Assembly: GCF_020567425.1 (NCBI RefSeq)
Contig: NZ_JAJCVJ010000001.1
Location: forward strand, 1 to 64,000
Origin: Salinirubrum litoreum
GTDB lineage: Archaea; Halobacteriota; Halobacteria; Halobacteriales; Haloferacaceae
Reading direction: 5' to 3'
Length of the DNA stretch: 64,000 nt
In this document: piece by piece, positions 46,430 through 57,287 of the stretch
How positions within the stretch are numbered: the stretch's first letter is position 1
Layout: the number at the start of each line of letters is the position of its first letter
Notes under the pieces: generated by a model
Databases searched by the model: none
What the model was told of the DNA's origin: nothing
The model's input: only the letters and a program-made list of their open reading frames with translations
Program-made: the position numbers and the translations under genes

Positions 46430-48013
46430 ATGACCAAGATCGCCGGTCTGGCCAGCAATCGCGGACGGAACCTCCTGCACATCGCGGACGTGACGCCGGG
46501 CGGTGCCGACCTCGGCGTCGTTCTCTCGAACCGGGAGGGCGCGCCGGTCTTAGACGAGGCGGCGGAACGCGGTATCCCGACCGAAGTCGTGACACGCGAC
46601 GACGGGGAGTCCCGCGAGTCCCACGAGCGCCGCATCCTCGACCGACTCGACGGCTACGACTTCGACCTCGTCTGTCTCGACGGCTACATGCGCGTGCTGA
46701 CGAGCGAGTTCCTCGACGACGCACCGACGACGCTGAACGTCCACCCCTCGCTGCTCCCCTCGTTTCCCGGCATGGACGCCCACGAGCAGGTTCTGGACGC
46801 CGGCGTGAAGATGACCGGCTGTACGGTCCACGTGGTCACCGAGGCGGTCGACGCCGGCCCCATCGTCACGCAGGAACCGGTCCCGGTGTACGCGGACGAC
46901 GACGCAGACAGCCTCAAGCGCCGAGTACTGTCCGAGGCGGAGTTCACGGCCTACCCGCGTGCGGTCCGGTGGGTCGCCGAGGACAGCGTGACGGTCGACG
47001 CCGAGGCAGGCGTCGTCCACGTGGAGGGCGACGACGGCGGCGAGTTCCCGGCCCGCCGTGTCGTCTCGGACGACCGCGCCTCCGACCTGCGATACGGCGA
47101 GAATCCCCACCAAGACGCCGCGCTGTACGCCGACGCGACCTGCGAGGAGGCCAGCGTCGTCCACGCCGAGCAACTGAACGAGGGCGCGAAGGCGCTGTCG
47201 TACAACAACTACAACGACGCCGACGGCGCGCTGAACCTCATCAAGGAGTTCGACGACCCGGCGGCGGCGGTCATCAAGCACACCAACCCGGCGGGGTGTG
47301 CGACCGCCGACAGCCTCGCCGAGGCGTACGACCGCGCGCTCGCCACGGACGCCAAGAGCGCCTTCGGCGGCATCGTCGCTCTCAACCGGGAGTGTGACGC
47401 CGCGACCGCCGAACTGATCGTCGACTCGTTCAAGGAGGTCGTCGTCGCGCCGGGCTACACCGACGCCGCGCTGGACGTACTCACCTCGAAGGACAACCTC
47501 CGGGTGCTGGACGTCGGCGAACTGGCCGACCGCACCGAAGCGCTGACCGAGAAGCATCTCGTCGGCGGGCGACTCGTGCAGGAGCGGGACCTCTGGGCAC
47601 CGACCGCCGACGACCTGGAGGTCGTCACCGAGCGCGAACCGACGGACGAGGAGATCGAGACCATGCTGTTCGCGTGGCGCGTGCTCAAACACTGCAAGTC
47701 CAACGGCATCGCCTTCGCCGACGGGACCGAGACGGTCGGCCTCGGCGTGGGTCAGGTCAGCCGCGTGGACGCGGTCGAGATCGCGGCGATGAAGGCCGAC
47801 CGCGACGCCGAGGGGAAGTCCGCCGAGGGCGCGGTGATGGCCTCGGACGCCTTCTTCCCGTTCCCGGACGGGATCGAGAAAGCAGTCGAGGCGGGTATCG
47901 AGGCGGTGATCCAGCCCGGTGGCTCGGTGAACGACGAGGACGTCATCGCCGCCTGTGACGAACACGATGTGGCGATGTGTTTCACCGGCAACCGGTGTTT
48001 CCGGCACGACTGA
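46430..48013 (+). CDS. purNH: Fused GAR transformylase / AICAR transformylase (PurNH)
   Basis: The 527-residue protein joins an N-terminal PurN-like formyltransferase domain (about 1-185; LASNRGRNL, LNVHPSLLPSFPGMDAHEQV) to the AICAR formyltransferase half of PurH (about 200-527; LRYGENPHQDAALY, KALSYNNYNDADGA, VIKHTNPAGCA). The N-terminal IMP cyclohydrolase part of PurH is absent; haloarchaea use PurO for that step. The fusion is a known haloarchaeal arrangement. Length is normal for it. Confidence 0.95.
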   Translation: MTKIAGLASNRGRNLLHIADVTPGGADLGVVLSNREGAPVLDEAAERGIPTEVVTRDDGESRESHERRILDRLDGYDFDLVCLDGYMRVLTSEFLDDAPTTLNVHPSLLPSFPGMDAHEQVLDAGVKMTGCTVHVVTEAVDAGPIVTQEPVPVYADDDADSLKRRVLSEAEFTAYPRAVRWVAEDSVTVDAEAGVVHVEGDDGGEFPARRVVSDDRASDLRYGENPHQDAALYADATCEEASVVHAEQLNEGAKALSYNNYNDADGALNLIKEFDDPAAAVIKHTNPAGCATADSLAEAYDRALATDAKSAFGGIVALNRECDAATAELIVDSFKEVVVAPGYTDAALDVLTSKDNLRVLDVGELADRTEALTEKHLVGGRLVQERDLWAPTADDLEVVTEREPTDEEIETMLFAWRVLKHCKSNGIAFADGTETVGLGVGQVSRVDAVEIAAMKADRDAEGKSAEGAVMASDAFFPFPDGIEKAVEAGIEAVIQPGGSVNDEDVIAACDEHDVAMCFTGNRCFRHD

Positions 48014-48103
48014 CGTGACTCAGCCGACTCGGTCGGATCGATCTGTGAGGTGAACCGAGTCGAATTGATCGTGGAGAGCTGAGTCGAGTCGGTTGCAGAC
48101 ATC

Positions 48104-48151
48104 TCTGCCGAATCGGTCGCGGACGACTCTGCCGAATCGGTCGCGGACGAC
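48104..48151. repeat. 24-bp tandem repeat (2 copies) after purNH
   Basis: TCTGCCGAATCGGTCGCGGA plus four bases occurs at 48104-48127 and, identically, at 48128-48151, within 140 bases of the purNH stop. Confidence 0.9.
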
Positions 48152-48157
48152 GAGGGG

Positions 48158-48344
48158 TGAAAGCCCCCGGCGTCTCGACCCGCCGCGACTTGGTGTCGTT
48201 CGAGAGAGCGAAGCTCTCTCGTGATGACGAGAGACGCCACGGCGTCTCTCGAACCACGCTCCTCAGTCAGGCGGTCGGCAAGCCGACCGCCTTCCCTCCG
48301 GTGCTACCGGCGTCGGGTCGGGGTCGAGACGCCGGCCCCTTTCA
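48158..48344. repeat. Palindrome-rich element with 23-bp inverted ends (MITE/PATE-like)
   Basis: A 187-bp block is bounded by inverted repeats 48158-48180 and 48322-48344 (20 of 23 positions paired). Inside are three strong palindromes: 48202-48220 (8-bp stem), 48228-48251 (11-bp stem, 2-base loop) and 48270-48291 (10-bp stem, AA loop). The right end reads CCCCTTTCAGTCCCACCC; I believe this motif recurs in haloarchaeal intergenic regions. No transposase is encoded. It looks like a non-autonomous mobile or structural repeat. Confidence 0.65.
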
Positions 48345-48429
48345 GTCCCACCCGAACGCTGCGACCCATCGTGTCGTCACTGGTGGTCACCCGGCGAGTC
48401 GTCTGTCGGTTCGGAACCCGGTTTCGCGC

Positions 48430-48545
48430 AGTCGTCCCCATGCCTCCCCGACTGCTGGCGACTCGGACTGCGAGCAGGGTCTCGCTGTCGCTCGACCACT
48501 GCTCGGTTCCGGTCGCCACCAGATCGCGTCCGATCTGGGTTCCAA
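48430..48545. repeat. Dispersed non-coding repeat, copy B
   Basis: This segment matches copy A at the window start and, in reverse complement, the region 60085-60185. The shared sequence includes CCCCGACTGCTGGCGAC-like, CTGTCGCTCG and CCAGATCGCGTCCG words in the same order. It lies in the same gene-free region as the palindromic element, and the two may be parts of one longer repeat. Confidence 0.75.
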
Positions 48546-48860
48546 GTCATCGCCTGATTGGTGGGTGACGAATCTGGTGTGCGCTTTCACAGGAGAGCCG
48601 GCGCGCGAGAAACGCGCGAGGGAGGCGGGCGCTCTCGTGGGCCCGCCGAGGCTGGGGAGGACCGAGGTACGGTGCTGTCTGTGGTTTGCGGGTTGCGGTC
48701 CTGTGGCGGTCGCGGTTCCGTGCGCTACTAACAGCCTGCTGTGCTGTGCGGTCGCGGTTGCGGTTCCTCGCGCTCGCACGAGTAGCGGTGTTGTCGCTGT
48801 CGTGGTCTGCGTCACTCCCGCAGTCGACAGTGTCGCAACAGTCCGAGTCTGGCGTGCAGA
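48546..48860. other. GC-rich remainder of the 880-base gene-free region
   Basis: No haloarchaeal-type reading frame exists on either strand. The sequence is dominated by variations of GTTGCGGTCCTGTGGCGGTCGCGGTTCC-like words, giving long purine/pyrimidine asymmetry without clear tandem units. It ends at the TATA box of the next gene. It may belong to the same composite repeat as 48158-48545. Confidence 0.5.
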
Positions 48861-48869
48861 GCATATAAA
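48861..48869 (+). promoter_or_regulatory. TATA box of the gene at 48894
   Basis: GCATATAAA lies about 28 bases upstream of the ATG at 48894, predicting leaderless transcription. Confidence 0.75.
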
Positions 48870-48893
48870 CCGACGAACCGACTCCGAGTCGAT

Positions 48894-49325
48894 ATGGTCG
48901 AGGAACGACTCACCGACGGCGTCAGGATCGCACAGTTACTCGCCTCGGAAGTCGAGGGCGGCGTCGGCGTCCTCGACGCCTGCCGCGTGAGCGACGCGGA
49001 CCCCGACGTAGAGCCGACGCCGGACGGCGCACTCGCTTACAGGATCACCGTCGAGGAAGGCGGTACCGACGACACCGACGCCACCGACGTCGAGACTCCC
49101 GCGCGCGACCTCCTCGCGGAGGTGTTCGTCCAGCCAGACCGCGCTCGCGTGGAGTTCCTCGCGTCGCCCGACCGCGCCGCCGACGCCGCCGACAGCGAGG
49201 GCCTGCGCGTCCGACCGAAGGCCGTCAGGCCGCCGCGGACGCTGGTCTTCCTCCCCGACGGCGCGAGCGTCAAGCGACTCCTGCCGGTGTTCGACGCGGT
49301 GCTGGGAGGTGCGCGAGACGAGTAG
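48894..49325 (+). CDS. Acidic hypothetical protein
   Basis: The 143-residue acidic protein begins MVEERLTDGVRIAQLLASEV, has an alpha/beta pattern with a Thr/Asp-rich loop near residues 55-65, and ends with a helical segment (VKRLLPVFDAVLGG). Codon use and the well-placed TATA box support it as a real gene. No family is recognised. Confidence 0.75.
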   Translation: MVEERLTDGVRIAQLLASEVEGGVGVLDACRVSDADPDVEPTPDGALAYRITVEEGGTDDTDATDVETPARDLLAEVFVQPDRARVEFLASPDRAADAADSEGLRVRPKAVRPPRTLVFLPDGASVKRLLPVFDAVLGGARDE

Positions 49326-49351
49326 CAGACGAGTAACAGACGACGCGCGAC

Positions 49352-49894
49352 TCAGGAGAACTGCGCCGCCAGATCGGCCTCGGTGACGATGCCGAGCAGT
49401 TCGCCGCGCTCGACGACCATCACCGCGTCGTGGTGGTCGAGGTAGGCGTCGATCTCGTCGACCGTCGCGCCGGGTTCGACCGTCGTGATCGACTCCTGCA
49501 TCACCTCGGCGACCGGCAGGTCGGCGGCGTCGTCGTCCGTCGAGTGTCTGATGTCGCTGTTCGAGATGAGTCCCTGCGGCCGGCCGTCACGCACGACCGG
49601 CAACTGTGAGTAGCCCGCGTCGATCATCAGGCTGATCGCCTCCCGGACGCTGCTGTCCGGCGAGATGGTCACCACGTCGGTCTGCATTAGACTCTCGGCA
49701 CGCCTGACCGACCCCTCCGCCTCGTCGAGGGCTTCGACGATCCGGCGGAGCGTCGAGAGCCGTGGATCGACGTCGCCGCCCTCGATCCGCGCGATCAGGG
49801 GCTGAGAGACGCCCGCCGACTCGGCCAGCGAACTCTGCGTCAGATCGAGCGACTTGCGGCGCTGACGCAAGTCCTGCGGTGTCGGGAGTTCCAT
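49352..49894 (-). CDS. HTH (Xre-type) plus tandem CBS domain regulator
   Basis: The 180-residue protein has an Xre-like helix-turn-helix (residues 1-60: LRQRRKSLDLTQSSLAESAG and VSQPLIARIEGGDVDPRLST) followed by two CBS motifs forming a Bateman module that senses adenosine nucleotides or related ligands. This architecture is typical of archaeal energy- or metabolism-responsive regulators. ATG 49894 is preferred to a TTG nine bases upstream. It converges with the acidic hypothetical gene. Confidence 0.92.
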   Translation of the reverse strand: MELPTPQDLRQRRKSLDLTQSSLAESAGVSQPLIARIEGGDVDPRLSTLRRIVEALDEAEGSVRRAESLMQTDVVTISPDSSVREAISLMIDAGYSQLPVVRDGRPQGLISNSDIRHSTDDDAADLPVAEVMQESITTVEPGATVDEIDAYLDHHDAVMVVERGELLGIVTEADLAAQFS

Positions 49895-50008
49895 GTCGCC
49901 CAATAACCTGCGGTAATTACAAAAGCGTTCCGTCGTTCGTCAGTGTTCGGACCGGTCGGCCGTCGGGCAGACGCCGAGGCCTGCGAGTCGGCCAGTCGGG
50001 GTGCGTCG

Positions 50009-50377
50009 TCAGGCTTCCGCGCCGTCGCCCTCGGCCTCGTCTTCGATGATCTCGACGACCGACAGCGGCACGTCACGGAGGGCACCGCCGACCTCGCTCT
50101 TGGCGATGCGGGCGGCGTGCTCCTCGCTGTCGGCGTTGAACACGTCGATCTCGAGGAGCAGGCCGACCAGTGCGGTGTCGGCCGCGATGAACGCCGAGTC
50201 GAACGGTTCGCCACAGGCCGGACAGCCAGTCGCGCCGACCTCCACCTCGACGAACTCCTTGTTCTGCTGGTTGAGGCGTTTACCGGCCTCGCTGACCGCG
50301 ACCCCGATCGCGTCGTCTACGTTCTCTACGTCTCGAACCAACCAGGCCGCCTCCATCGCGACGAGATAGTTAGCCAT
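50009..50377 (-). CDS. UPF0212 (DUF555) family protein
   Basis: The 122-residue protein matches the archaeal UPF0212 family throughout: MANYLVAMEAAWLVRDV at the start, VEVGATGCPACGEPFDSAF with C52 and C55 in the centre, and FNADSEEHAARIAKSEVGGA near the end. The function is unknown; a single CxxC suggests metal binding across a dimer or redox use. An upstream frame extension of 34 residues is rejected as non-conserved. Confidence 0.92.
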   Translation of the reverse strand: MANYLVAMEAAWLVRDVENVDDAIGVAVSEAGKRLNQQNKEFVEVEVGATGCPACGEPFDSAFIAADTALVGLLLEIDVFNADSEEHAARIAKSEVGGALRDVPLSVVEIIEDEAEGDGAEA

Positions 50378-50583
50378 ACCGAGACGGTCGTGCCCGAGGG
50401 TTTCGTGTCTTGTGGTTCGCCAGTCGCCACGACTCGGTGTCACGTACCACTCGGTCTCTCTCGGGGTGAACAGACGCACCCGAGTTCACTCACACCGGCT
50501 CCACCGGGACCGACCGGCGTCGTGTCGTCCGCGTCCTGCCGGAAAGAGGCGGATTGAAGGGAGCGCCCGGTGAATCCCGGTGC

Positions 50584-51567
50584 ATGACCGACGTACTCGT
50601 CGCCGGCGAGACGTTGATCGACTTCCTGCCGGGCAGTGCTGGTCGCCTCGCGGAGGTCGAGACGTTCTCCCGGCGGGCCGGCGGCGCACCCGCGAACGTC
50701 GCCGTCGGACTCGCCCGTCTCGACGCCGACCCGCTGTTCTGGACGCGACTCGGCGCGGACCCCTTCGGCGACTTCCTCGCCGACACGCTCGCCGACTACG
50801 GCGTCCCGACCGACCTCGTGACACGCGACACCGAGGCGAAGACCGGCCTCGCCTTCGTGAGCCACGACGCCGACGCCGAACGAGCCTTCAGCTTCTACCG
50901 CGACGGGAGCGCCGACACCCGACTGGAACCCGGTCGAATCGGGGACGAGACGCTCGCCGACCACGACTGGGTCCACGTCGGCGGCGTCACCCTCGCGGAC
51001 GACCCGGCCCGGACCGCGACGCTGGACCTCGCCGAACGCGCTCGTCGGGCGGACTGTACGGTCTCGTTCGATCCGAACGCCCGGCCCGAACTGTGGGACA
51101 CCTTCGACTTCGCCGACTCCTGCCGGACCGCGTTCGGGCTCGCGGACGTGGTGAAGGCGACGCCTGAGGACCTGCGTGCGGCCGGGTTCGAGGGGGAGCC
51201 AGCCGACCTCGCACGGGCGGTCTGCGAGCACGGCCCGCACACCGCACTGATCACCGTGGGCGGTGAGGGGGCCTACGCTCACGCGACTGCCGACGCCCCG
51301 TGGACCGGCGCAGAAACGCCCGAAGACAGCGCGGAGACGCCGGCCGGAATCGAGGTCTCACACGCTGGCTACGCGGTCGACGTCGTGGACACGACCGGCG
51401 CGGGCGACGCCTTCACCGCCGGGGCCATCGCCGCACTGTCGGACGGAGCGGCACTCGCCGATGCGCTGGCGTTCGCCAACGCGGTCGCCGCCGTGACGAC
51501 CACCGGGACCGGCGCGATGACGGCACTGCCGACCCGCGAGGCGGTGCAGTCGTTCCTCGGGTCGTAG
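50584..51567 (+). CDS. PfkB-family carbohydrate kinase
   Basis: The 327-residue ribokinase-superfamily enzyme has the N-terminal GGAPANVAVGLARL motif and the C-terminal anion-hole/catalytic motif VDTTGAGDAFTAGA with the catalytic Asp. Fructokinase, 2-keto-3-deoxygluconate kinase and similar activities are all possible; the sequence alone does not decide. A short Ala/Pro/Glu-rich insert (about residues 240-258) precedes the GAGD region. ATG 50584 is preferred to an earlier in-frame start. Confidence 0.9.
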   Translation: MTDVLVAGETLIDFLPGSAGRLAEVETFSRRAGGAPANVAVGLARLDADPLFWTRLGADPFGDFLADTLADYGVPTDLVTRDTEAKTGLAFVSHDADAERAFSFYRDGSADTRLEPGRIGDETLADHDWVHVGGVTLADDPARTATLDLAERARRADCTVSFDPNARPELWDTFDFADSCRTAFGLADVVKATPEDLRAAGFEGEPADLARAVCEHGPHTALITVGGEGAYAHATADAPWTGAETPEDSAETPAGIEVSHAGYAVDVVDTTGAGDAFTAGAIAALSDGAALADALAFANAVAAVTTTGTGAMTALPTREAVQSFLGS

Positions 51568-51805
51568 ACGACCAGCGTCCTCTCGTCGAGGTCGGATCAC
51601 CGAAACCGATAAAAAGCCCCCTTCGATACCAGAGTTCAATTCCGGAGCTGTCGGCCGTCGAACACCACCGCCGTTCATCCCGACGCCGTCCGGTAGTTTT
51701 CAGAACCGGCGAAGGACGGCACAGCCACCAGATTGAAGTGATATCGGTCGTAACACTGTACTGGAGAAACACCCCCAACAGAGACCTTTCTCTCCACCCC
51801 AACCA
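51568..51805. promoter_or_regulatory. Upstream region of the TFB gene
   Basis: The 238-base interval has a BRE/TATA-like CCGAAACCGATAAAAAG near 51601-51617, some 190 bases upstream of the TFB start, plus A/T-rich tracts near 51640 and 51730-51760. A long leader or more than one promoter for this general factor is possible. Confidence 0.4.
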
Positions 51806-52804
51806 ATGACCGAATCTGTCCGAAGTTACACCAGTGAGCGCACTCGCGCCCACGAGGGCCGTGAGACCGAGACCGACGCGGAGACCGAGTCGGCGGACGA
51901 CGAGAGTCTTCGGTGTCCCGAGTGCGGCGGGAACGTACAGAGCGACACGGAACACGGCGAGACGGTCTGTGCCGACTGTGGCCTCGTCGTCGAGGAAGAC
52001 GAGATCGACCACGGGCCGGAGTGGCGGGCGTTCGACTCGAAGGAGAAAGACGAGAAGTCCCGCGTCGGTGCGCCGACGACGAACATGATGCACGACAAGG
52101 GGCTGTCGACCAACATCGGCTGGCAGGACAAAGACGCGTACGGCAACTCGCTGTCCTCGCGCCAGCGCGAGAAGATGCAGCGACTGCGGACGTGGAACGA
52201 GCGATTCCGCACTCGTGACTCGAAGGAGCGCAACCTGAAGCAGGCGCTCGGCGAGATCGATCGCATGGCCTCCGCACTCGGCCTGCCGGACAACGTCCGG
52301 GAGACCGCGAGTGTCATCTACCGCCGCGCACTCGACGAGGACCTCCTGCCGGGCCGGTCCATCGAAGGTGTCTCGACGGCGTCGCTGTACGCGGCCGCAC
52401 GACAGGCCGGGACGCCGCGCTCGCTCGACGAGATCGCTGGCGTCTCGCGCGTCGGCAAAGACGAGATCGCGCGGACGTACCGGTACGTCGTCCGCGAACT
52501 GAAGTTGGAGATCCAGCCGGCCGACCCGGAGAGCTACGTGCCCCGGTTCGCCTCGGACCTCGACCTCTCGGAGGAGGCCGAGCGTCGCGCGCGGAGTCTG
52601 CTGAAGAACGCGAAAGAACAGGGCGTCCACTCGGGCAAGTCGCCGGTCGGCCTCGCGGCCGCCGCCGTCTACGCCGCCTCCCTGCTGACCAACGAGAAGG
52701 TGACCCAGAGCGAGGTCTCGGACGTCGCGAACATCTCCGAGGTCACCATCCGCAACCGGTACCACGAACTGCTCGAGGCCGAAGAACAGGTCGCGCTGCC
52801 CTGA
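51806..52804 (+). CDS. tfb: Transcription initiation factor TFB
   Basis: The 332-residue TFIIB homologue has an N-terminal zinc ribbon (C37, C40, C55, C58), the B-finger/B-reader region GPEWRAFDSKEKDEKSRVG, and two cyclin-like repeats. The second repeat ends in the HTH that contacts the BRE (VTQSEVSDVANISEVTIRNR). Haloarchaea encode several TFBs that direct different promoter sets; which paralogue this is cannot be told from the window. A 30-residue acidic N-terminal extension precedes the ribbon. Confidence 0.96.
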   Translation: MTESVRSYTSERTRAHEGRETETDAETESADDESLRCPECGGNVQSDTEHGETVCADCGLVVEEDEIDHGPEWRAFDSKEKDEKSRVGAPTTNMMHDKGLSTNIGWQDKDAYGNSLSSRQREKMQRLRTWNERFRTRDSKERNLKQALGEIDRMASALGLPDNVRETASVIYRRALDEDLLPGRSIEGVSTASLYAAARQAGTPRSLDEIAGVSRVGKDEIARTYRYVVRELKLEIQPADPESYVPRFASDLDLSEEAERRARSLLKNAKEQGVHSGKSPVGLAAAAVYAASLLTNEKVTQSEVSDVANISEVTIRNRYHELLEAEEQVALP

Positions 52805-53034
52805 CGCGGACACGTTTCGAGGCATCCGTCGCCGACGAGACTCCCGAGTGGCGACGCAGGTTCGGGCGACTCCACTCTCCCTCGCCGACCGCGTCGTCCG
52901 ACCGCACACCGACGTTCCGGAGTCCCCACCGAGTCACCCGGAGTCACGGCACGGCTCGTCAACCGAATTCACCGGTCGAGTTAACGATCCGGAACCGACA
53001 GAATGAGGTAGCACATCCCAGTAGACCACGGTAA

Positions 53035-54861
<1,827 letters not shown>

Positions 54862-54948
54862 ACGGCGGCGGTCGACTGCTCGGCCGACTGCGCGAGTCGC
54901 CTCCGACCCACCTACGGTTCCGGTGCGTTCCAGCGACTTCGTGCGTGG

Positions 54949-54957
54949 ATTTTTATC
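54949..54957 (+). promoter_or_regulatory. TATA box for the CHAT-like gene
   Basis: ATTTTTATC lies inside the longest possible reading frame of the downstream gene and about 28 bases before the in-frame GTG at 54983. This argues that translation starts at that GTG and that the gene has its own promoter. Confidence 0.6.
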
Positions 54958-54982
54958 GGACGATGACCCACGCAGCCGTGTA

Positions 54983-57184
54983 GTGTTCGACGAGGAGTTC
55001 CCGAATCGGAGCGCGCACACGCCGTCGATCCACGCGAGCGACGCCTCGGGACTCCGCGTCCACGATCCGATCCAGCACACGTCCTACGAACTCCAGACGC
55101 CGGGGGCGGTCCGACCGACACCCGTCACGAACCCACCTTTCGAGATGCCGGTGGACACGGCAGTCGGCGTCGAGACGGACAGCCTCACCGTCCCGTGGAG
55201 TCCGGAGACCTACGTCTTCCGCGACGGGCACGTCGTCGCAGAGACGCAGTACGACGAGACGAGGCACTTCGCGACCGGGCCGCTGACCCTCCAGGTGAAC
55301 AGCGGGCCGACCGTGCTCTATCTCCACGCTCCTGCAGGCGTTCGCATCGTCGGTGAGCGAGCCCACGTGCGCTACGAGTTCGACGACCCGGTCGTCACGG
55401 TCGGCGTGCGATCCTACCACGACGACCCCGCCGGAACCGTCACGACGACGAGCGACCCGACAGACCTCTGTCGAGCGGTCTCGCGGCTCGGATCGGCGCT
55501 CAAGACGACCGGGCCCGAGCGAAGTTTCCCGACGCTCCGGGGCCATCCACCACTGCTCGAACTCGGCTCGTCGTTCGCCGTCTCCGGCAGTGTCGAACCA
55601 CTCGACACCGGCGTCTCGATCGAAGTGCCCGCCGACCCCGAGTACGTCTTTCCGGTCGGTTCACTCGCGTTCTACACCGGTGCGACCGTCGTCCCCGGCG
55701 GCGATCCGCGACTCTACGCCGACGGCGAGTCGTGGTCGCTGTCCGAGGGTGGGCGACTCGCCAATCGGGTTGATGTCGCCGGGAGTGGCGACAGATCGGC
55801 CGACGGACGTGGCTCGTCCGGGTCGACGTTCGAGAGGGTCGTCGCCGAGGTGCTGAAACACGTGTTCGTCCTCGACTGCGTGACGCGCACCTACGGCTAC
55901 TACCCGGTCGAGACCCGCGAGCGTGCGGCGGTCGAGTCCCGGACTGCAGTCGACTTCGCGTCGCTCTACGACGCTTCCCTCGCCGAGCGCGTCGCGGCGT
56001 ATCTCTCGGTCCCCTTCGAGTCCGTCACCCCCTCACGACCGGTCTGGCGGATGACGGCCGACCTCGAGCCACGAGTCGAACACGTCGAACTGCTTCCCTA
56101 CACTGCACGAAATCTCGCCACGGTTCGGTGTCCGGACCCCGACCCGGTAGTGAGCGATGCGGAGGAATCTGCGGCCGTCTCGTCGTTCTTCCGGGCCGGC
56201 GACCCTGCCGACGACGAGCGCCGGCCAGTCGGATCCCTCCCGGCGACCGACGACGAGGTACGACTCCCGGACACCAGCGCGCGTGAACACGTCTGGGCCG
56301 GCGAGGGCGTCCCGCAGAACGCCAGCCTGCTCACCCGGCCGTCGTTCCGCCGGGCGCTCCAACACGAACCGAAGTCCGAGGCGGCCGCGGTCGTCGACGT
56401 CGTCTGTAACGATCACCGGATGGCGTCGGAGGGAGACAGTTGGCCCGGGTCGGACGCCGGGACCGACGACCGTCTCGACGTACAGACACACTACGACCTC
56501 TCCGTCGCGGAACTCGAAGCGCTGTTCCGGCAGGACACCGACTTCCTGCACTACGTCGGCCACGTCGACACCGACGGCTTTCGCTGTGCCGACGGCCACT
56601 TCGACGCCCGGACGCTGGAGCGGACCGGTGTCGAGTCGTTTCTGTTGAACGCCTGTCGGTCGTACACGCAGGGGAGAGCGCTGATCGAGCGCGGGAGCGT
56701 CGGCGGACTCGTGACGCTCTCCCGCGTCGGCAACGAGTCGGCGAGTCGGATCGGGCGGCTGTTCGCGCGCCTGCTCGGCACCGGATACACCCTGTCTGCG
56801 ACGACCTCGATCGCTCGGATCGCGGAAGCTTCCGGTCGTCGCTACGTCGGACTGGGCGTGCAGGACTTCGAGGTGGTGACGAACGTCGGCGGACACCAAC
56901 TGTTCAACGTCGTCGAACGCGTCGACGGAGCAGAGAGCGCGGGCGAGGCGGCGTACGACCTGACCGTCCACAGCTACCCGGTCTCCAGAAACGGACTCGG
57001 GACCGTCGGCCGGACGCTCGTCGGCGCTGACTCCGACTCCGAGCGGTTCCTCGTCCCGCCGGGCGGCGAGACGTGCCGGGTCTCGCGGACCGAACTCCTC
57101 GAGTACCTCGAACTGGACACCACACCGGTCCTGCTGGACGGTCGGCTGTACTGGAGCGACGAGCTCGACGACCCGACACTGTGA
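54983..57184 (+). CDS. CHAT/caspase-like putative cysteine protease
   Basis: The 733-residue protein has a long beta-rich N-terminal region (about 1-300, no family recognised), a helical middle and a C-terminal caspase-fold-like domain. There HYVGH527-VDTDGFRC is followed 31 residues later by SFLLNAC558-RSYTQG and then GGLVTLSRVGNESASRIGRLF, the order of the catalytic His and Cys blocks in CHAT and caspase-like (C14 clan CD) proteases. No TPR repeats or signal peptide are seen. It lies between a biotin-carboxylase gene and birA on the same strand but has its own TATA box. An upstream in-frame GTG at 54923 would add 20 residues. Protease activity is inferred. Confidence 0.75.
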   Translation: MFDEEFPNRSAHTPSIHASDASGLRVHDPIQHTSYELQTPGAVRPTPVTNPPFEMPVDTAVGVETDSLTVPWSPETYVFRDGHVVAETQYDETRHFATGPLTLQVNSGPTVLYLHAPAGVRIVGERAHVRYEFDDPVVTVGVRSYHDDPAGTVTTTSDPTDLCRAVSRLGSALKTTGPERSFPTLRGHPPLLELGSSFAVSGSVEPLDTGVSIEVPADPEYVFPVGSLAFYTGATVVPGGDPRLYADGESWSLSEGGRLANRVDVAGSGDRSADGRGSSGSTFERVVAEVLKHVFVLDCVTRTYGYYPVETRERAAVESRTAVDFASLYDASLAERVAAYLSVPFESVTPSRPVWRMTADLEPRVEHVELLPYTARNLATVRCPDPDPVVSDAEESAAVSSFFRAGDPADDERRPVGSLPATDDEVRLPDTSAREHVWAGEGVPQNASLLTRPSFRRALQHEPKSEAAAVVDVVCNDHRMASEGDSWPGSDAGTDDRLDVQTHYDLSVAELEALFRQDTDFLHYVGHVDTDGFRCADGHFDARTLERTGVESFLLNACRSYTQGRALIERGSVGGLVTLSRVGNESASRIGRLFARLLGTGYTLSATTSIARIAEASGRRYVGLGVQDFEVVTNVGGHQLFNVVERVDGAESAGEAAYDLTVHSYPVSRNGLGTVGRTLVGADSDSERFLVPPGGETCRVSRTELLEYLELDTTPVLLDGRLYWSDELDDPTL

Positions 57185-57287
57185 CCGTCTGGTCGCCGCA
57201 GGACGGTGGCGTCACGTCGGTACTCGCTCTGACGGAGGTTCGGTGTGTGACGCCACCGTCAATACGTGGGCGGCCGAACCCGGTGGC

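Noticed and set aside
48158-48344. Possible CRISPR array because of repeated palindromes
   Set aside because: The palindromes differ in sequence and there are no regularly spaced identical repeats with unique spacers, nor any cas genes nearby.
48221-48868. Several short frames in the 880-base interval after purNH
   Set aside because: Their products are not acidic, overlap one another on both strands and coincide with repeated palindromic sequence.
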